This document shows positions 27,217-36,350 of a DNA stretch of 43,380 bases, piece after piece. A program made the translations under genes and the position numbers. The stretch is from Bacillota bacterium (GTDB taxonomy: Bacteria > Bacillota > Bacilli > Paenibacillales > Paenibacillaceae), in assembly GCA_023391635.1 (NCBI GenBank), contig JAEWAQ010000004.1, forward strand, positions 1-43,380, in the 5' to 3' direction. Under the pieces are notes generated by a model that was given only the letters and a program-made list of their open reading frames with translations, made no database searches and had not been told where the DNA came from. How positions within the stretch are numbered: position 1 is the stretch's first letter; each line of letters opens with the position of its first letter.

Positions 27217-30216
27217 TTGCCGGTTGGAACGACGTATTTGAATCAGTATCGATATGCAGGATACCGTGAGTACAAGGACTGCATCATCATCGAATCGGAT
27301 GGGGCGCCTTGCATTCGCTTCGATCTATGCAGCGAGGATATTGTCCGGGTGTGGGCCGATCCGGCGGGAAACTTTCATAAACAGCCGTCGTTCGCAGTGA
27401 GCAAAGAAAGCTGGGATCGGGTAGCGTATGCGATAGAGGACGAAGCCTCTTCGATTACGATTCGTACGAAGAAGCTGCGCATCGTGATTGATAAGCAACC
27501 CCTGAGGATCAATTATTGGACAGCGGATGCCGAGAACCCGCATTGGATAACGGGAGAGCATGCAGAAGGCGGACTTGGCTGGGATCGGAACGGACGAGTA
27601 TGTCTCCATCATCGTATGGGTGAGGAGGAGCACTTCTATGGTCTTGGACAAGATAATACCGCCGATAAAGGAAATCTGGACCGCAGAGGCTGCACTCGCG
27701 ATATGGTGACGGGACAGAAGCTCGAACCGGGTACGATCACCTCAAGTATTCCCGTCACCTTCTTCATGAGCACGGGAAATCCCGGCGCAGGCGCTTACGG
27801 AATGTTTGTGGACAACAGTTACAGAATGGAATTCAATATGGGCGAAGCCTCCGATGATCGTTATTATTGGGATGCATCGGGCGGCGAGCTTCTCTATTAT
27901 ATGATGTGCGGACCGACGCTCAAACGGGTGATTGAACGTTTTACCTGGTTGACCGGACGTCCGTCCATGCCGCCTCTCTGGTCTCTTGGGTTTATCCAGA
28001 GCAGCTGCAGCTACCAGAATTGGGATGAATATGACGATGTCATTCGTCAAATGAGGAAACGGGATATTCCGCTGGACGCGATGGTATTCGACTACGATTG
28101 GGCAGAGCATATGCAGAATTTCCGATGGCACCCCAAATTCGAAGGGAAGAGCCCGGAGAAGCTGGCTGCTTATAAGGCGGAAGGGATCAAGTTCCTGATA
28201 TCGAATTCGGGTCCGATGATTCGCAAGAGCAGCTCCAACTACGCAGACGGATTGGCGGCAGGCGTATTCGCGCTTGATGATAAAGGCAACCCGGTGACGT
28301 GCGGTCATTACGGCGGCGATCTGCTTGACTTTACTTCCCCGTCCATCAAGGAATGGCTTCGTCCTCAGCTTCAATCTCTATACGACGACGGGATTCAAGG
28401 TTGGTGGCTGGATTTGACGGAACCGGAAGGCGAACCGTTGCAGACGGTATACCACGGAGGACACAGACAACGCATCCGCAATGTCTACGCCCTGCTGAAT
28501 GCCAAGCTTTATTACGAGTTGAACCGGGAATTCGATTCTGCCGCAAGACCCTTCATTCTCACACGAACAGGCTCGGCCGGTATTCAGAAATACGGGGCTG
28601 CAGTCTGGACGGGCGATGTATACAGCGATTATGACACACTGGCCGCTCATTGCCCCGAGGGGCTGAATACGGTGATGTCCGGCATCACTGCCTGGACCTC
28701 CGACAGCGGGGGCTTCATATCGTCCACCTACAATACCGCCGACAACACTCATCTTCATCTTTACGAGAATGATTTTGCTTCGCAGGCTTTATTATACGAA
28801 AGGTGGCTGCAGTTTTCCTGTTTTAGTCCGATCATGCGGGCTCACCATGTCGGGCCTGCGGCGCCCTATGAATTCGGACCGCTGACGGAATCGGGATGCC
28901 GCCATTATTTGCAGCTCCGCTATCGGCTTCTTCCTTATATTTATAGCTGCGCAAGAGAAACTCATTTGACCGGATTGCCGATCATGCGCGCGCTTCTGCT
29001 GGAGTATCCGGACGACTCGCAATTGTTTAATTTAAGCAATCAATATTTGTTCGGAAGCGAGCTTATGGTCGCTCCTGTGCTGACTCCGCATACAACGGCG
29101 CGGAATGTTTACTTTCCGGCGGGCCAATGGATCGATTACGATTATGGCTACCTGTATGAAGGAGGCGCCCGACATACGGTATTCGCGCCGCAAAACCGGA
29201 TTCCGCTGTTCGTCAAGGCCGGAGCGATCATCCCGATGATCGAACCGGCGCGCTATACGGATGAGAAGACTTGGGATCCGCTCATCATTACTGTCTACCC
29301 CCACGGTCGTTCAACCTTCCTGTTATATGCTGACGACGGATGGACAACGGCGTATGCGGAACGGGATGTTTATACGGAAATACATTTTGAATGCGAGACA
29401 GACGGCGATCACGTCCGCTTCGAGATCCGGGAATCGAATAAGCTATTTACGCCTGGGACTTACGAATGCGTGTTTCATCTTCGCAGCGTTCCGCTTTCCG
29501 TCGAGATGGAAGGCTGCCCGCTGATGAGCCGCTCGACCTTGACCAAGCTGGAAGAGGGGGAAGGCTGGCATTGGGAATTGGCTTCCCGCATCCTGACTGT
29601 ACGGATGAATAACGGTACGGAAAAGATGCGGCGGCTGGAAATCAGAACGGACGGTCAACCGTTGCCCTGCCCGGTTCCCCCTCTACTGAACTGTGATTTC
29701 CATGCGGAAAGCCGTGTTCAACCGCGTCCTTCGAAAGTCGGCCAATGTGCGTATTTGCTGCCGCCCCCCTCGCTGCCGTGCAGGGTACAGGCTGAAAATT
29801 ATGACAGGGGAGGCGAGTCGGTTGCCTATCACAGCCATATTCCGGGCAATGCCGGAGATCTGTATCGATGGGATGACGTCAATATCGAAGTGACATCCGA
29901 CAAAGGCGGGGGGTATAACGTTTTTGCGCTGAGCAAAGGGGACTGGCTTGCCTATACGGTTAACGTGATGGAAGATGCTGTATACGATATCGATATCCGC
30001 TATGCCATGGATGCCGGGAGCTCCAGCCTGTCTTTCACTTTCAGCGGCGGAGCCGCCTATGAGTTGGATTTGCCGGATACGGGAGGCCGCGGGCAGTGGG
30101 CAACCGTTACGCTGGCCGGAGTTGCCTTGCATGCGGGAGAACAGATCGTGAAGGTGTGCATGCTTCAGGATCTGCTGCAGTTGAACTACATGGAATTCAG
30201 GTTATCGAAATCTTAA
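27217..30216 (+). CDS. Glycoside hydrolase family 31 enzyme with C-terminal CBM6-like module
   Basis: 999 residues from TTG (GAGGAGGGG upstream), no signal peptide, so probably cytoplasmic. The N-terminal beta-sandwich (about 1-240) has HFYGLGQDN. The (beta/alpha)8 barrel has the GH31 nucleophile D399 in WWLDLTEPEG and acid/base D467 in WTGDVYSDY. Later blocks are RMEFNMG, SPIMRAHHVG and LFVKAGAIIPM. Residues about 850-999 form a CBM6/CBM35-like domain (RVQAENYDRGGESVAY, ALSKGDWLAYTVNV), unusual on a cytoplasmic enzyme. GH31 includes alpha-glucosidases, alpha-xylosidases and others; the specificity is not resolved. First gene of locus 2, 32 bases before the GH2 gene. Confidence 0.9.
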   Translation: MPVGTTYLNQYRYAGYREYKDCIIIESDGAPCIRFDLCSEDIVRVWADPAGNFHKQPSFAVSKESWDRVAYAIEDEASSITIRTKKLRIVIDKQPLRINYWTADAENPHWITGEHAEGGLGWDRNGRVCLHHRMGEEEHFYGLGQDNTADKGNLDRRGCTRDMVTGQKLEPGTITSSIPVTFFMSTGNPGAGAYGMFVDNSYRMEFNMGEASDDRYYWDASGGELLYYMMCGPTLKRVIERFTWLTGRPSMPPLWSLGFIQSSCSYQNWDEYDDVIRQMRKRDIPLDAMVFDYDWAEHMQNFRWHPKFEGKSPEKLAAYKAEGIKFLISNSGPMIRKSSSNYADGLAAGVFALDDKGNPVTCGHYGGDLLDFTSPSIKEWLRPQLQSLYDDGIQGWWLDLTEPEGEPLQTVYHGGHRQRIRNVYALLNAKLYYELNREFDSAARPFILTRTGSAGIQKYGAAVWTGDVYSDYDTLAAHCPEGLNTVMSGITAWTSDSGGFISSTYNTADNTHLHLYENDFASQALLYERWLQFSCFSPIMRAHHVGPAAPYEFGPLTESGCRHYLQLRYRLLPYIYSCARETHLTGLPIMRALLLEYPDDSQLFNLSNQYLFGSELMVAPVLTPHTTARNVYFPAGQWIDYDYGYLYEGGARHTVFAPQNRIPLFVKAGAIIPMIEPARYTDEKTWDPLIITVYPHGRSTFLLYADDGWTTAYAERDVYTEIHFECETDGDHVRFEIRESNKLFTPGTYECVFHLRSVPLSVEMEGCPLMSRSTLTKLEEGEGWHWELASRILTVRMNNGTEKMRRLEIRTDGQPLPCPVPPLLNCDFHAESRVQPRPSKVGQCAYLLPPPSLPCRVQAENYDRGGESVAYHSHIPGNAGDLYRWDDVNIEVTSDKGGGYNVFALSKGDWLAYTVNVMEDAVYDIDIRYAMDAGSSSLSFTFSGGAAYELDLPDTGGRGQWATVTLAGVALHAGEQIVKVCMLQDLLQLNYMEFRLSKS

Positions 30217-30248
30217 AAAATACAAGTGAGCAGGAAGGAGTTCGACAT

Positions 30249-32486
30249 ATGGAACGCACCCAACATCTTCTGGTTTGGAAAGTAGGACATACCGATCATC
30301 CGGACGTGTTGCCGGACAGGCTCGTGCCCGCAAAGGTTCCAGGCGCCGTGCAGCTGGATTGGGCAAGAGCCGAAGGCTGGGAGGATCACAACTATGGGCG
30401 GAATTATGAAGCCTACGGATGGATGGAAGACCGGTACTGGATTTATTCGACTGTGCTGGATTCCAAGGTTGCCGCTTCCGGCAAGCGACAATACTTCGTT
30501 TGCAAGGGCGTGGATTATCAGTTTCTCGTGCGGCTAGACGGCAAAGAACTTCATCGTCAGGAAGGGATGTTTACCCCCTTCGAGCTTGATCTGACGGATC
30601 TCATCGCGCCTCGTTCCGTCCTGGAGATCGTCGTATTTCCCGCACCGAAACGGGTTGGGGCTCCTCGCGGAAGAAGCGAGGCGGATCAAAGCTGCAAGCC
30701 TGCCGTCAGCTACGGATGGGATTGGCATCCGCGCTTGATTCCGCTCGGAATCTGGGACGAGGCTTATATGGAGGTGCGCAGCGAAGTCCATATTCGTCAA
30801 GCCGAGGTATCGAGCAAGCTGGAGAGGAAGACGAACTCTTGCGACGAAGCAGCCGTGCAGCTGGACGTCATGTTGTCAGCGGCAGCAGGCGTGCTTGAAT
30901 GGCGGATCTATGACAAAAACGATAAGCTCGTGGAAGAGCAAGTCTCCATCGTCTCCAGTAAGGAGATTCGAATGTCCGCCAACCTCGCCGCGCCTGATCT
31001 GTGGTGGCCCAATGGATACGGAGAAGCGGCGCTGTACACTTCCGAATTGATGCTCTACAGCGATGCGGGCGTACGGCTTGATCTTCAGCGAAGCCGATTC
31101 GGCATCCGCACCGTTACGCTGGAAATGCATGAAGGAGCATGGGATGAGCCTTCGCGGTTTCCCAAGAGCCGCAGCCATCCGCCGATTACGCTTGTCGTGA
31201 ATGGCCTTAGGCTATTTGCGAAAGGAACGAACTGGGTCAACCCGGATATTTTCCCCGGCACATTGAACCGAGAGCGCTACGCCAAGCTGCTCGGCATGGC
31301 CGCAGACGCTCATATGAATCTGATTCGGGTGTGGGGAGGAGGGCCTGTCAACAAGGATGCCTTCTTCGATGAGTGCGACGAGAAGGGACTAATGGTTTGG
31401 CAGGAGTTTCCTCTGGCCTGCAATAACTATGAAGGCACCCCGAGCTATCTGGAGGTGCTGGACCGCGAGTCCAGCTCGATTATCCGCCGTCTTCGCTCAC
31501 GTGCTTGTCTCGTGCTCTGGTGCGGCGGGAACGAGCTGTTTAACGTGTGGTCCGGAATGACGGATCAGTCTTTGGCATTGCGGCTGTTGAACCGCAATAG
31601 TTACGACCTTGATCCGCATAGACCCTTTCTCATGACATCGCCGGTAATGGGGATGGGACACGGCCATTACTTGTTCCGCGATCCGTCAACAGGCGAAGAA
31701 GTGTTCCAGACGATGCCGAACGCCAATTGCACGGCATATACGGAATTCGGGATTCCTTCTCCCGCCAATGTCGGGGTATTGGAACGGTATATCCCCCGAT
31801 CGGAGTTGTTTCCGCCCGCCCGGGGCGGCTCATGGGAGGCGCATCATGCTTATGGTGCGTGGGAAGAGGATACGTGGCTGTGCGAAGAGACGATTCGCGA
31901 ATATTTCGGCCCCCATACGACGATTGAGGAACTCGTGGAACGGGGTCAATGGCTGCAAAGCGAAGGGTACAAATGCATATATGAAGAGGCAAGAAGACAG
32001 AAGCCGGTCTGTTCGATGGCATTGAACTGGTGCTTTAACGAAGCTTGGCCTGCCGCGGCCAACAATAGTCTGATCTGTTGGCCGGACGAGCCGAAGCCTG
32101 CTTTGTTCGCCGTTAAGCAGTCATGCAGGCCCGTGCTGGCCAGCGCGCGTATTCCGAAGTTCAGATGGATAGCAGGAGAGGAGTTCGAGTCCGAGCTGTG
32201 GTTGTTAAACGATGCGCCTTATTCTGTTAAGTCAGGCCGTATGACCGCCCATCTGATCATCGGCAGCATGCGATTCGAATTGCTGATCTGGCTGTTCCCG
32301 GAGCTTCCGCCGAGCAGGAATGCGCCGGGTCCTACCGTTCGGTTTCGCCTGCCCCCCATGGAGGCATGGGGAAGCATGCGGCTTGTGCTGCAAGTGGAAG
32401 GGCGTCAGGAGTGGGATTCGGAATATACGATGTTATGCGGTCCCGCCCAGACCCTGGCAAGAAGCGGAAACATGCTGAACAGATAA
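30249..32486 (+). CDS. Glycoside hydrolase family 2, beta-mannosidase-like
   Basis: 745 residues from ATG 30249 (AGGAAGGAG 8 bases upstream); the frame is open further upstream inside the GH31 gene but without a better start. The N-terminal sugar-binding jelly roll has VPGAVQLDW and YWIYSTVL. An immunoglobulin-like domain has PDLWWPNGYGEAALY. The TIM barrel has FAKGTNWVNPD, IRVWGGGPVNKDAFFDECDE, acid/base E429 in CGGNELFN and a likely nucleophile E499 in YTEFG. Domain order and motifs fit the beta-mannosidase/exo-glucosaminidase branch rather than beta-galactosidases. It is somewhat shorter than the usual 800-880. No signal peptide, so it probably acts on imported oligosaccharides together with GH31. 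Confidence 0.87.
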   Translation: MERTQHLLVWKVGHTDHPDVLPDRLVPAKVPGAVQLDWARAEGWEDHNYGRNYEAYGWMEDRYWIYSTVLDSKVAASGKRQYFVCKGVDYQFLVRLDGKELHRQEGMFTPFELDLTDLIAPRSVLEIVVFPAPKRVGAPRGRSEADQSCKPAVSYGWDWHPRLIPLGIWDEAYMEVRSEVHIRQAEVSSKLERKTNSCDEAAVQLDVMLSAAAGVLEWRIYDKNDKLVEEQVSIVSSKEIRMSANLAAPDLWWPNGYGEAALYTSELMLYSDAGVRLDLQRSRFGIRTVTLEMHEGAWDEPSRFPKSRSHPPITLVVNGLRLFAKGTNWVNPDIFPGTLNRERYAKLLGMAADAHMNLIRVWGGGPVNKDAFFDECDEKGLMVWQEFPLACNNYEGTPSYLEVLDRESSSIIRRLRSRACLVLWCGGNELFNVWSGMTDQSLALRLLNRNSYDLDPHRPFLMTSPVMGMGHGHYLFRDPSTGEEVFQTMPNANCTAYTEFGIPSPANVGVLERYIPRSELFPPARGGSWEAHHAYGAWEEDTWLCEETIREYFGPHTTIEELVERGQWLQSEGYKCIYEEARRQKPVCSMALNWCFNEAWPAAANNSLICWPDEPKPALFAVKQSCRPVLASARIPKFRWIAGEEFESELWLLNDAPYSVKSGRMTAHLIIGSMRFELLIWLFPELPPSRNAPGPTVRFRLPPMEAWGSMRLVLQVEGRQEWDSEYTMLCGPAQTLARSGNMLNR

Positions 32487-32567
32487 GCGGCGGCATCGCC
32501 TGTCAATTGCACAATAAAGTGCCATAACCTTGAGAGGTTTCCATATCAGCCCCCTGAATAGCCGCTC

Positions 32568-32573
32568 TATAAT
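32568..32573 (+). promoter_or_regulatory. Consensus -10 (TATAAT) without a -35, before binding protein 2
   Basis: A perfect TATAAT lies 51 bases before the binding-protein ATG in the 138-base gap after the GH2 gene. At 16-18 bases upstream there is no recognisable -35, which fits an activator-dependent promoter, plausibly driven by the AraC-type regulator of this locus. Confidence 0.5.
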
Positions 32574-32624
32574 AGGATCTAGGCGAATAGGTGCCGATGC
32601 TTGATCAACTCAAGGGGGATGAAT

Positions 32625-34316
32625 ATGAAGAAGCTCGCCAGGACGGCAACTCTACTATTGATCGTGCTAACGGTGTTGGGAGGGGCTGCAGCTTGTTCGA
32701 ACAGTAATAGCGATTCGCAAGGGACGCCAGCGTCCCCGCCAGCGTCTCCGCTAGCAGAGGACACGAGCCCCAAACCTGCCGCAAGCGGGGATTCGGCAGA
32801 GTGGTCGCTTAAGAAATTCGATCCGCCCGTTACGATTTCCACGGCCATTGCCATCCGCGATCTTGACAAGCTTAGGAATGGAGATACTTACGAGGATAAT
32901 CCGCTTACGCGTTGGTACCAAGACAATCTGGGCATCAAGACGAAGTACAAATGGCTGTTAACCGATCAAGGGGATGCATTAAACCAGAAAATAAGACTTG
33001 CGTTGGCGAGCGGCGAACAGCTTCCCGATGTTCTCCCGATCGATGACAATGTTCTGTTGAATGAGCTCATTGAATCAGGCCAGATCATGTCGATCGACGA
33101 GGCATTCGAGAAATACGCCTCTCCTCGAACGAAGGAAGCCTATGCGAAAAATCCGGCGGTGTGGACAGCTGTCACGAAGGACGGAAAGAAGTGGGGATTG
33201 CCGCAGATTTCAGATGGCAATATCGGTGACGCCATTATGTGGATTCGGCAGGATTGGCTGGATTCGGTTGGGCTCCAGGCTCCGACGACGCTGGAGGAAT
33301 TCGAAGCCGTTCTGGAAGCATTCAAGAAGAATTACCCGGACAAGACGCCGCTTGCGGTAGCGGGAAAAGCGCTGCAGCCCCTCATCGGGTATATGGGAGA
33401 CACCCAATTCGTATTTGGCAGCACGCAGCCCTATATCTGGAACCAGGGATCGGACGGCAAGCTGCAGTACGGATCAGTTCAGCCTGGGTTTAAGGCGGGA
33501 TTGCAGAAGCTGAAGATCTGGTTCGATCAAGGCTATATGGACAAGGAATTTGCCACTCATGACGAGCAAAAGGCGGCATCTCTGTTCACGTCGGGAGAAG
33601 CGGGCATCATCTTCGGTCCAGGCTGGATGGGGGCATGGCCGCTGGAGGATACCGTCAAAAACGTGCAAGGAGCGGTTGTGAAGCCCTACGAGCTTCCCTC
33701 CGGCGTTGACGGTACGATAGGAAGAATCGGAACGAAGTTGGTGTACATCACTTACGTGTTCCGCAAAGGCTTTGAGCATATGGATGCTTTGTTCCAATAT
33801 TACGATGTGTCGATGGGCAGTTTGCTGGAAGACCCGAATAGCCCCTTCGCTGCCGGTGCAGGGGAAGGCTACGATTATGTAATGAAGGATGGCAAGCCAA
33901 GCTGGGATGTGCCGGATGGAGCTGTGGAGCTGCGATATTCGATCGCTACAGTCGGCAACACGCCGCCGGGTATGCTTGAGGGAGAAACGATATTTGAACG
34001 CGTATCCGCCGGCAAGCGCGACACCATTTACGAGCAGAAGCTTGCATTTTCAAGTTCGCCTCTCTATCTCGAAGGAAGAATCGTTTCCTTCAAGCAGCTC
34101 GATCGGGATCGCCGAGAACAGTTTATCGGTGCGCCAACGGAAACGATGGTCAGCAAATGGCCTTTGCTCAGCCAGATGGAAAACGAGATCGCCATTAGCT
34201 ATATCTATGGAAAAGCGACCGACGATGATTTTGATCGGTTTGTGAATGACTGGATGTCCAAAGGCGGACAGAAGATCACCGATGAAGTGAATGCTTGGTT
34301 TCAATCCGCCAAGTAA
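32625..34316 (+). CDS. Extracellular solute-binding lipoprotein of CUT1 importer 2 (LipO/YtcQ type)
   Basis: 563 residues from ATG 32625 (AAGGGGG 6 bases upstream; ATG 32619 and TTG 32601 are in-frame alternatives too close to or before the ribosome site). A signal peptide with lipobox AAAC (about 18-22) is followed by a Ser/Asn/Pro-rich linker. The length and blocks such as DNLGIKTKYKWLL, LPDVLPIDD, WIRQDWLDSVGLQAPTTLEE and a long C-terminal extension mark the large LipO-type family that pairs with LplB/LplC-like permeases. It should bind an oligosaccharide derived from plant or microbial polysaccharide. A stable hairpin follows. Confidence 0.9.
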   Translation: MKKLARTATLLLIVLTVLGGAAACSNSNSDSQGTPASPPASPLAEDTSPKPAASGDSAEWSLKKFDPPVTISTAIAIRDLDKLRNGDTYEDNPLTRWYQDNLGIKTKYKWLLTDQGDALNQKIRLALASGEQLPDVLPIDDNVLLNELIESGQIMSIDEAFEKYASPRTKEAYAKNPAVWTAVTKDGKKWGLPQISDGNIGDAIMWIRQDWLDSVGLQAPTTLEEFEAVLEAFKKNYPDKTPLAVAGKALQPLIGYMGDTQFVFGSTQPYIWNQGSDGKLQYGSVQPGFKAGLQKLKIWFDQGYMDKEFATHDEQKAASLFTSGEAGIIFGPGWMGAWPLEDTVKNVQGAVVKPYELPSGVDGTIGRIGTKLVYITYVFRKGFEHMDALFQYYDVSMGSLLEDPNSPFAAGAGEGYDYVMKDGKPSWDVPDGAVELRYSIATVGNTPPGMLEGETIFERVSAGKRDTIYEQKLAFSSSPLYLEGRIVSFKQLDRDRREQFIGAPTETMVSKWPLLSQMENEIAISYIYGKATDDDFDRFVNDWMSKGGQKITDEVNAWFQSAK

Positions 34317-34349
34317 TTTTCATTAGAAAGGATATACGGGAATCCAAAT

Positions 34350-34386
34350 GATGCGGATGGGGAGCGGCGCTCTACTCATCCGCATC
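34350..34386 (+). promoter_or_regulatory. Intercistronic stem-loop after binding protein 2
   Basis: GATGCGGATG and CATCCGCATC form a perfect 10-bp stem with a 17-base loop and no T-run, in the 113-base gap before the permeases. Such hairpins often protect the binding-protein mRNA or limit read-through so that the binding protein exceeds the permeases; that role is inferred. Confidence 0.55.
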
Positions 34387-34429
34387 CATTATTCTGGCGC
34401 ACAAGAGGCATCAGGAGGAGGGAGTCTGG

Positions 34430-35356
34430 ATGTCTGCACTTGCACAATATAGGGACAACCGGAAGAAATGGCGCTTAAAGAAAACCTGGATGCTGCATCT
34501 GTTTTTGCTTCCTTCCGTGCTCCTATTAATCGTATACAGTTATATTCCCATGGCCGGAATCGTGATCGCGTTCCAGAACTATAAGACCTACAAAGGAATC
34601 CGGGGTTCGGAATGGGTCGGTTTCGAACATTTTCAGACCCTGTTCATGGACGAAAGAATGATCCAGATCATTACAAACACGGTGGTCATCGCGGTATCCA
34701 AAATGGCCGCCGGCTGGATCGTCCCGCTGCTGTTTGCCTTGCTGCTGAATGAAATCCGAATCACGGTGATCAAAAGAACGATCCAGACACTCGTCTATTT
34801 GCCGCATTTTCTCTCTTGGGTCATTCTGGGCGGTATTCTCACCGACATGCTTTCGGAGAAAGGCATTGTCAACATTGTCATTCGGGCGCTTGGCGGGCAT
34901 TCCATCTTCTTTCTGGGGAACGGGAATTGGTTTCAATTCACCCTGGTGGTCAGCGATGTGTGGAAGGAGTTCGGCTTCGGAACGATTATCTATTTGGCCG
35001 CATTGGCCGGCGTGAATCCGGCTCTATACGAGGCGGCGGAGATTGACGGGGCGAACCGCTGGAAGCAGACGATCCATATCACCATCCCTTCCATTATACC
35101 CATCGGCGTGATCATAGGAACTTTATCGCTTGGCAACGTTCTGAATGCGGGCTTCGATCAAGTGTTCAATATGATGAATCCGATCGTAGCAGGCAAGGGA
35201 GAAATTATCGACACATACGTCTATAAGATCGGATTGCTGCAAGGGGCCTTTTCATTTGCGACCGCCGTCGGGCTGTTCAAGTCCGTCGTGTCTCTTGTGC
35301 TGATTGCCGTGACATACAGGTTGGCATACAAGCATGCGAACTATCGGATTTTCTAA
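34430..35356 (+). CDS. CUT1 permease, LplB-like
   Basis: 308 residues with a cytoplasmic basic N-terminus (YRDNRKKWRLKKTW), a first TM helix at about 22-44 and about six in total. The EAA loop is YEAAEIDGANRWKQTIHITI (about 201-220). GGAGGAGGGAG stands upstream of the ATG. The long basic leader and the stretch MAGIVIAFQNYKTYKGI are typical of the LplB/YtcP-associated subgroup. It pairs with the next gene, 15 bases away. Confidence 0.92.
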   Translation: MSALAQYRDNRKKWRLKKTWMLHLFLLPSVLLLIVYSYIPMAGIVIAFQNYKTYKGIRGSEWVGFEHFQTLFMDERMIQIITNTVVIAVSKMAAGWIVPLLFALLLNEIRITVIKRTIQTLVYLPHFLSWVILGGILTDMLSEKGIVNIVIRALGGHSIFFLGNGNWFQFTLVVSDVWKEFGFGTIIYLAALAGVNPALYEAAEIDGANRWKQTIHITIPSIIPIGVIIGTLSLGNVLNAGFDQVFNMMNPIVAGKGEIIDTYVYKIGLLQGAFSFATAVGLFKSVVSLVLIAVTYRLAYKHANYRIF

Positions 35357-35371
35357 GGGAAGGTGGATCCC

Positions 35372-36247
35372 GTGTACTACAAAACAAGAGGCTACAGAAG
35401 CTTTACTTACCTCAATACAACGGTATTGGCCGGCATCAGCATCTTGTGCATATTGCCCCTGGTTCATGTTATCGCCGTTTCCCTCAGCTCCAGCGAGGCA
35501 GCGACCGGCAATTTGGTGGCTTTGTGGCCGGTCGGCTTCAATGTCGACAACTATGCGAAAACGTTTGGCAGCGTTTTTTTTCTTCAAGCTTTATGGATCA
35601 GCGTGCTGCGTACGACGATCGGCACAGGGCTGAGCATGCTCCTATGCGTATTAGCCGCTTATTCGATGTCCAAGGAGGATATTCAATTCCGTGGACGCAC
35701 CTTTTACGCCTGGTTTTTCATCGCCACCATTTTGTTTAACGGAGGCCTGATCCCGACTTATATTGTCGTCGTCAAGACAGGAATCAATAATACGCTGCTG
35801 GCGCTCATATTGCCGGGAGCCGTGGCCGTATTTAACGTGGTGCTGATGATGAATTTTTTTAGGGGAATTCCCAAGGAGCTGGAGGAGGCCTCCCAGATGG
35901 ATGGCGCTACGCATTTGCGCACGCTGTTTCATATTTTCCTTCCGATATCCATGCCCTCGATTGCCACGTTATCTTTGTTCTCCATGGTCGGTCATTGGAA
36001 TTCCTGGTTCGACGGACTGATCTATATGGAGGTAACGAAGCAGCCGCTTGCGACGATGATTCAAGCGCTGGTTGCCAATCTGGATTTAACTCGCATCAAT
36101 CTGAATCCGGAGGATGTCAAAAACCTGTCGCAGCGCGGCTTGCGTTCGACGCAGATATTTTTGGGCGCGTTGCCGATCCTGTTCGCTTACCCGTTCTTGC
36201 AGAAGTATTTCGTTAAAGGGATGACGCTTGGCTCGGTGAAGGAATAG
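35372..36247 (+). CDS. CUT1 permease, LplC/YtcP-like
   Basis: 291 residues from GTG 35372, preceded by AAGGTGG at good distance; GTG 35363 in the same frame sits inside that ribosome site. About six TM helices. The EAA loop is LEEASQMDGATHLRTLFHIF (about 168-187), and the family ending FVKGMTLGSVKE is present. It completes the channel of importer 2. No ATPase is encoded in the locus. Confidence 0.92.
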   Translation: MYYKTRGYRSFTYLNTTVLAGISILCILPLVHVIAVSLSSSEAATGNLVALWPVGFNVDNYAKTFGSVFFLQALWISVLRTTIGTGLSMLLCVLAAYSMSKEDIQFRGRTFYAWFFIATILFNGGLIPTYIVVVKTGINNTLLALILPGAVAVFNVVLMMNFFRGIPKELEEASQMDGATHLRTLFHIFLPISMPSIATLSLFSMVGHWNSWFDGLIYMEVTKQPLATMIQALVANLDLTRINLNPEDVKNLSQRGLRSTQIFLGALPILFAYPFLQKYFVKGMTLGSVKE

Positions 36248-36350
36248 CCGATGCTGGCAAGAGAGAATTCGGAGAAATCGGATATAATGGTCTGGAATAC
36301 TACGTACAAGCGCAAGCCGCCTGTACGCTTCCAGAGAGGTGAACCGGGCC

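Noticed and set aside
30096..30248. N-terminal extension of the GH2 protein into the GH31 gene
   Set aside because: The extension encodes no family-like sequence, and AGGAAGGAG sits just before ATG 30249.
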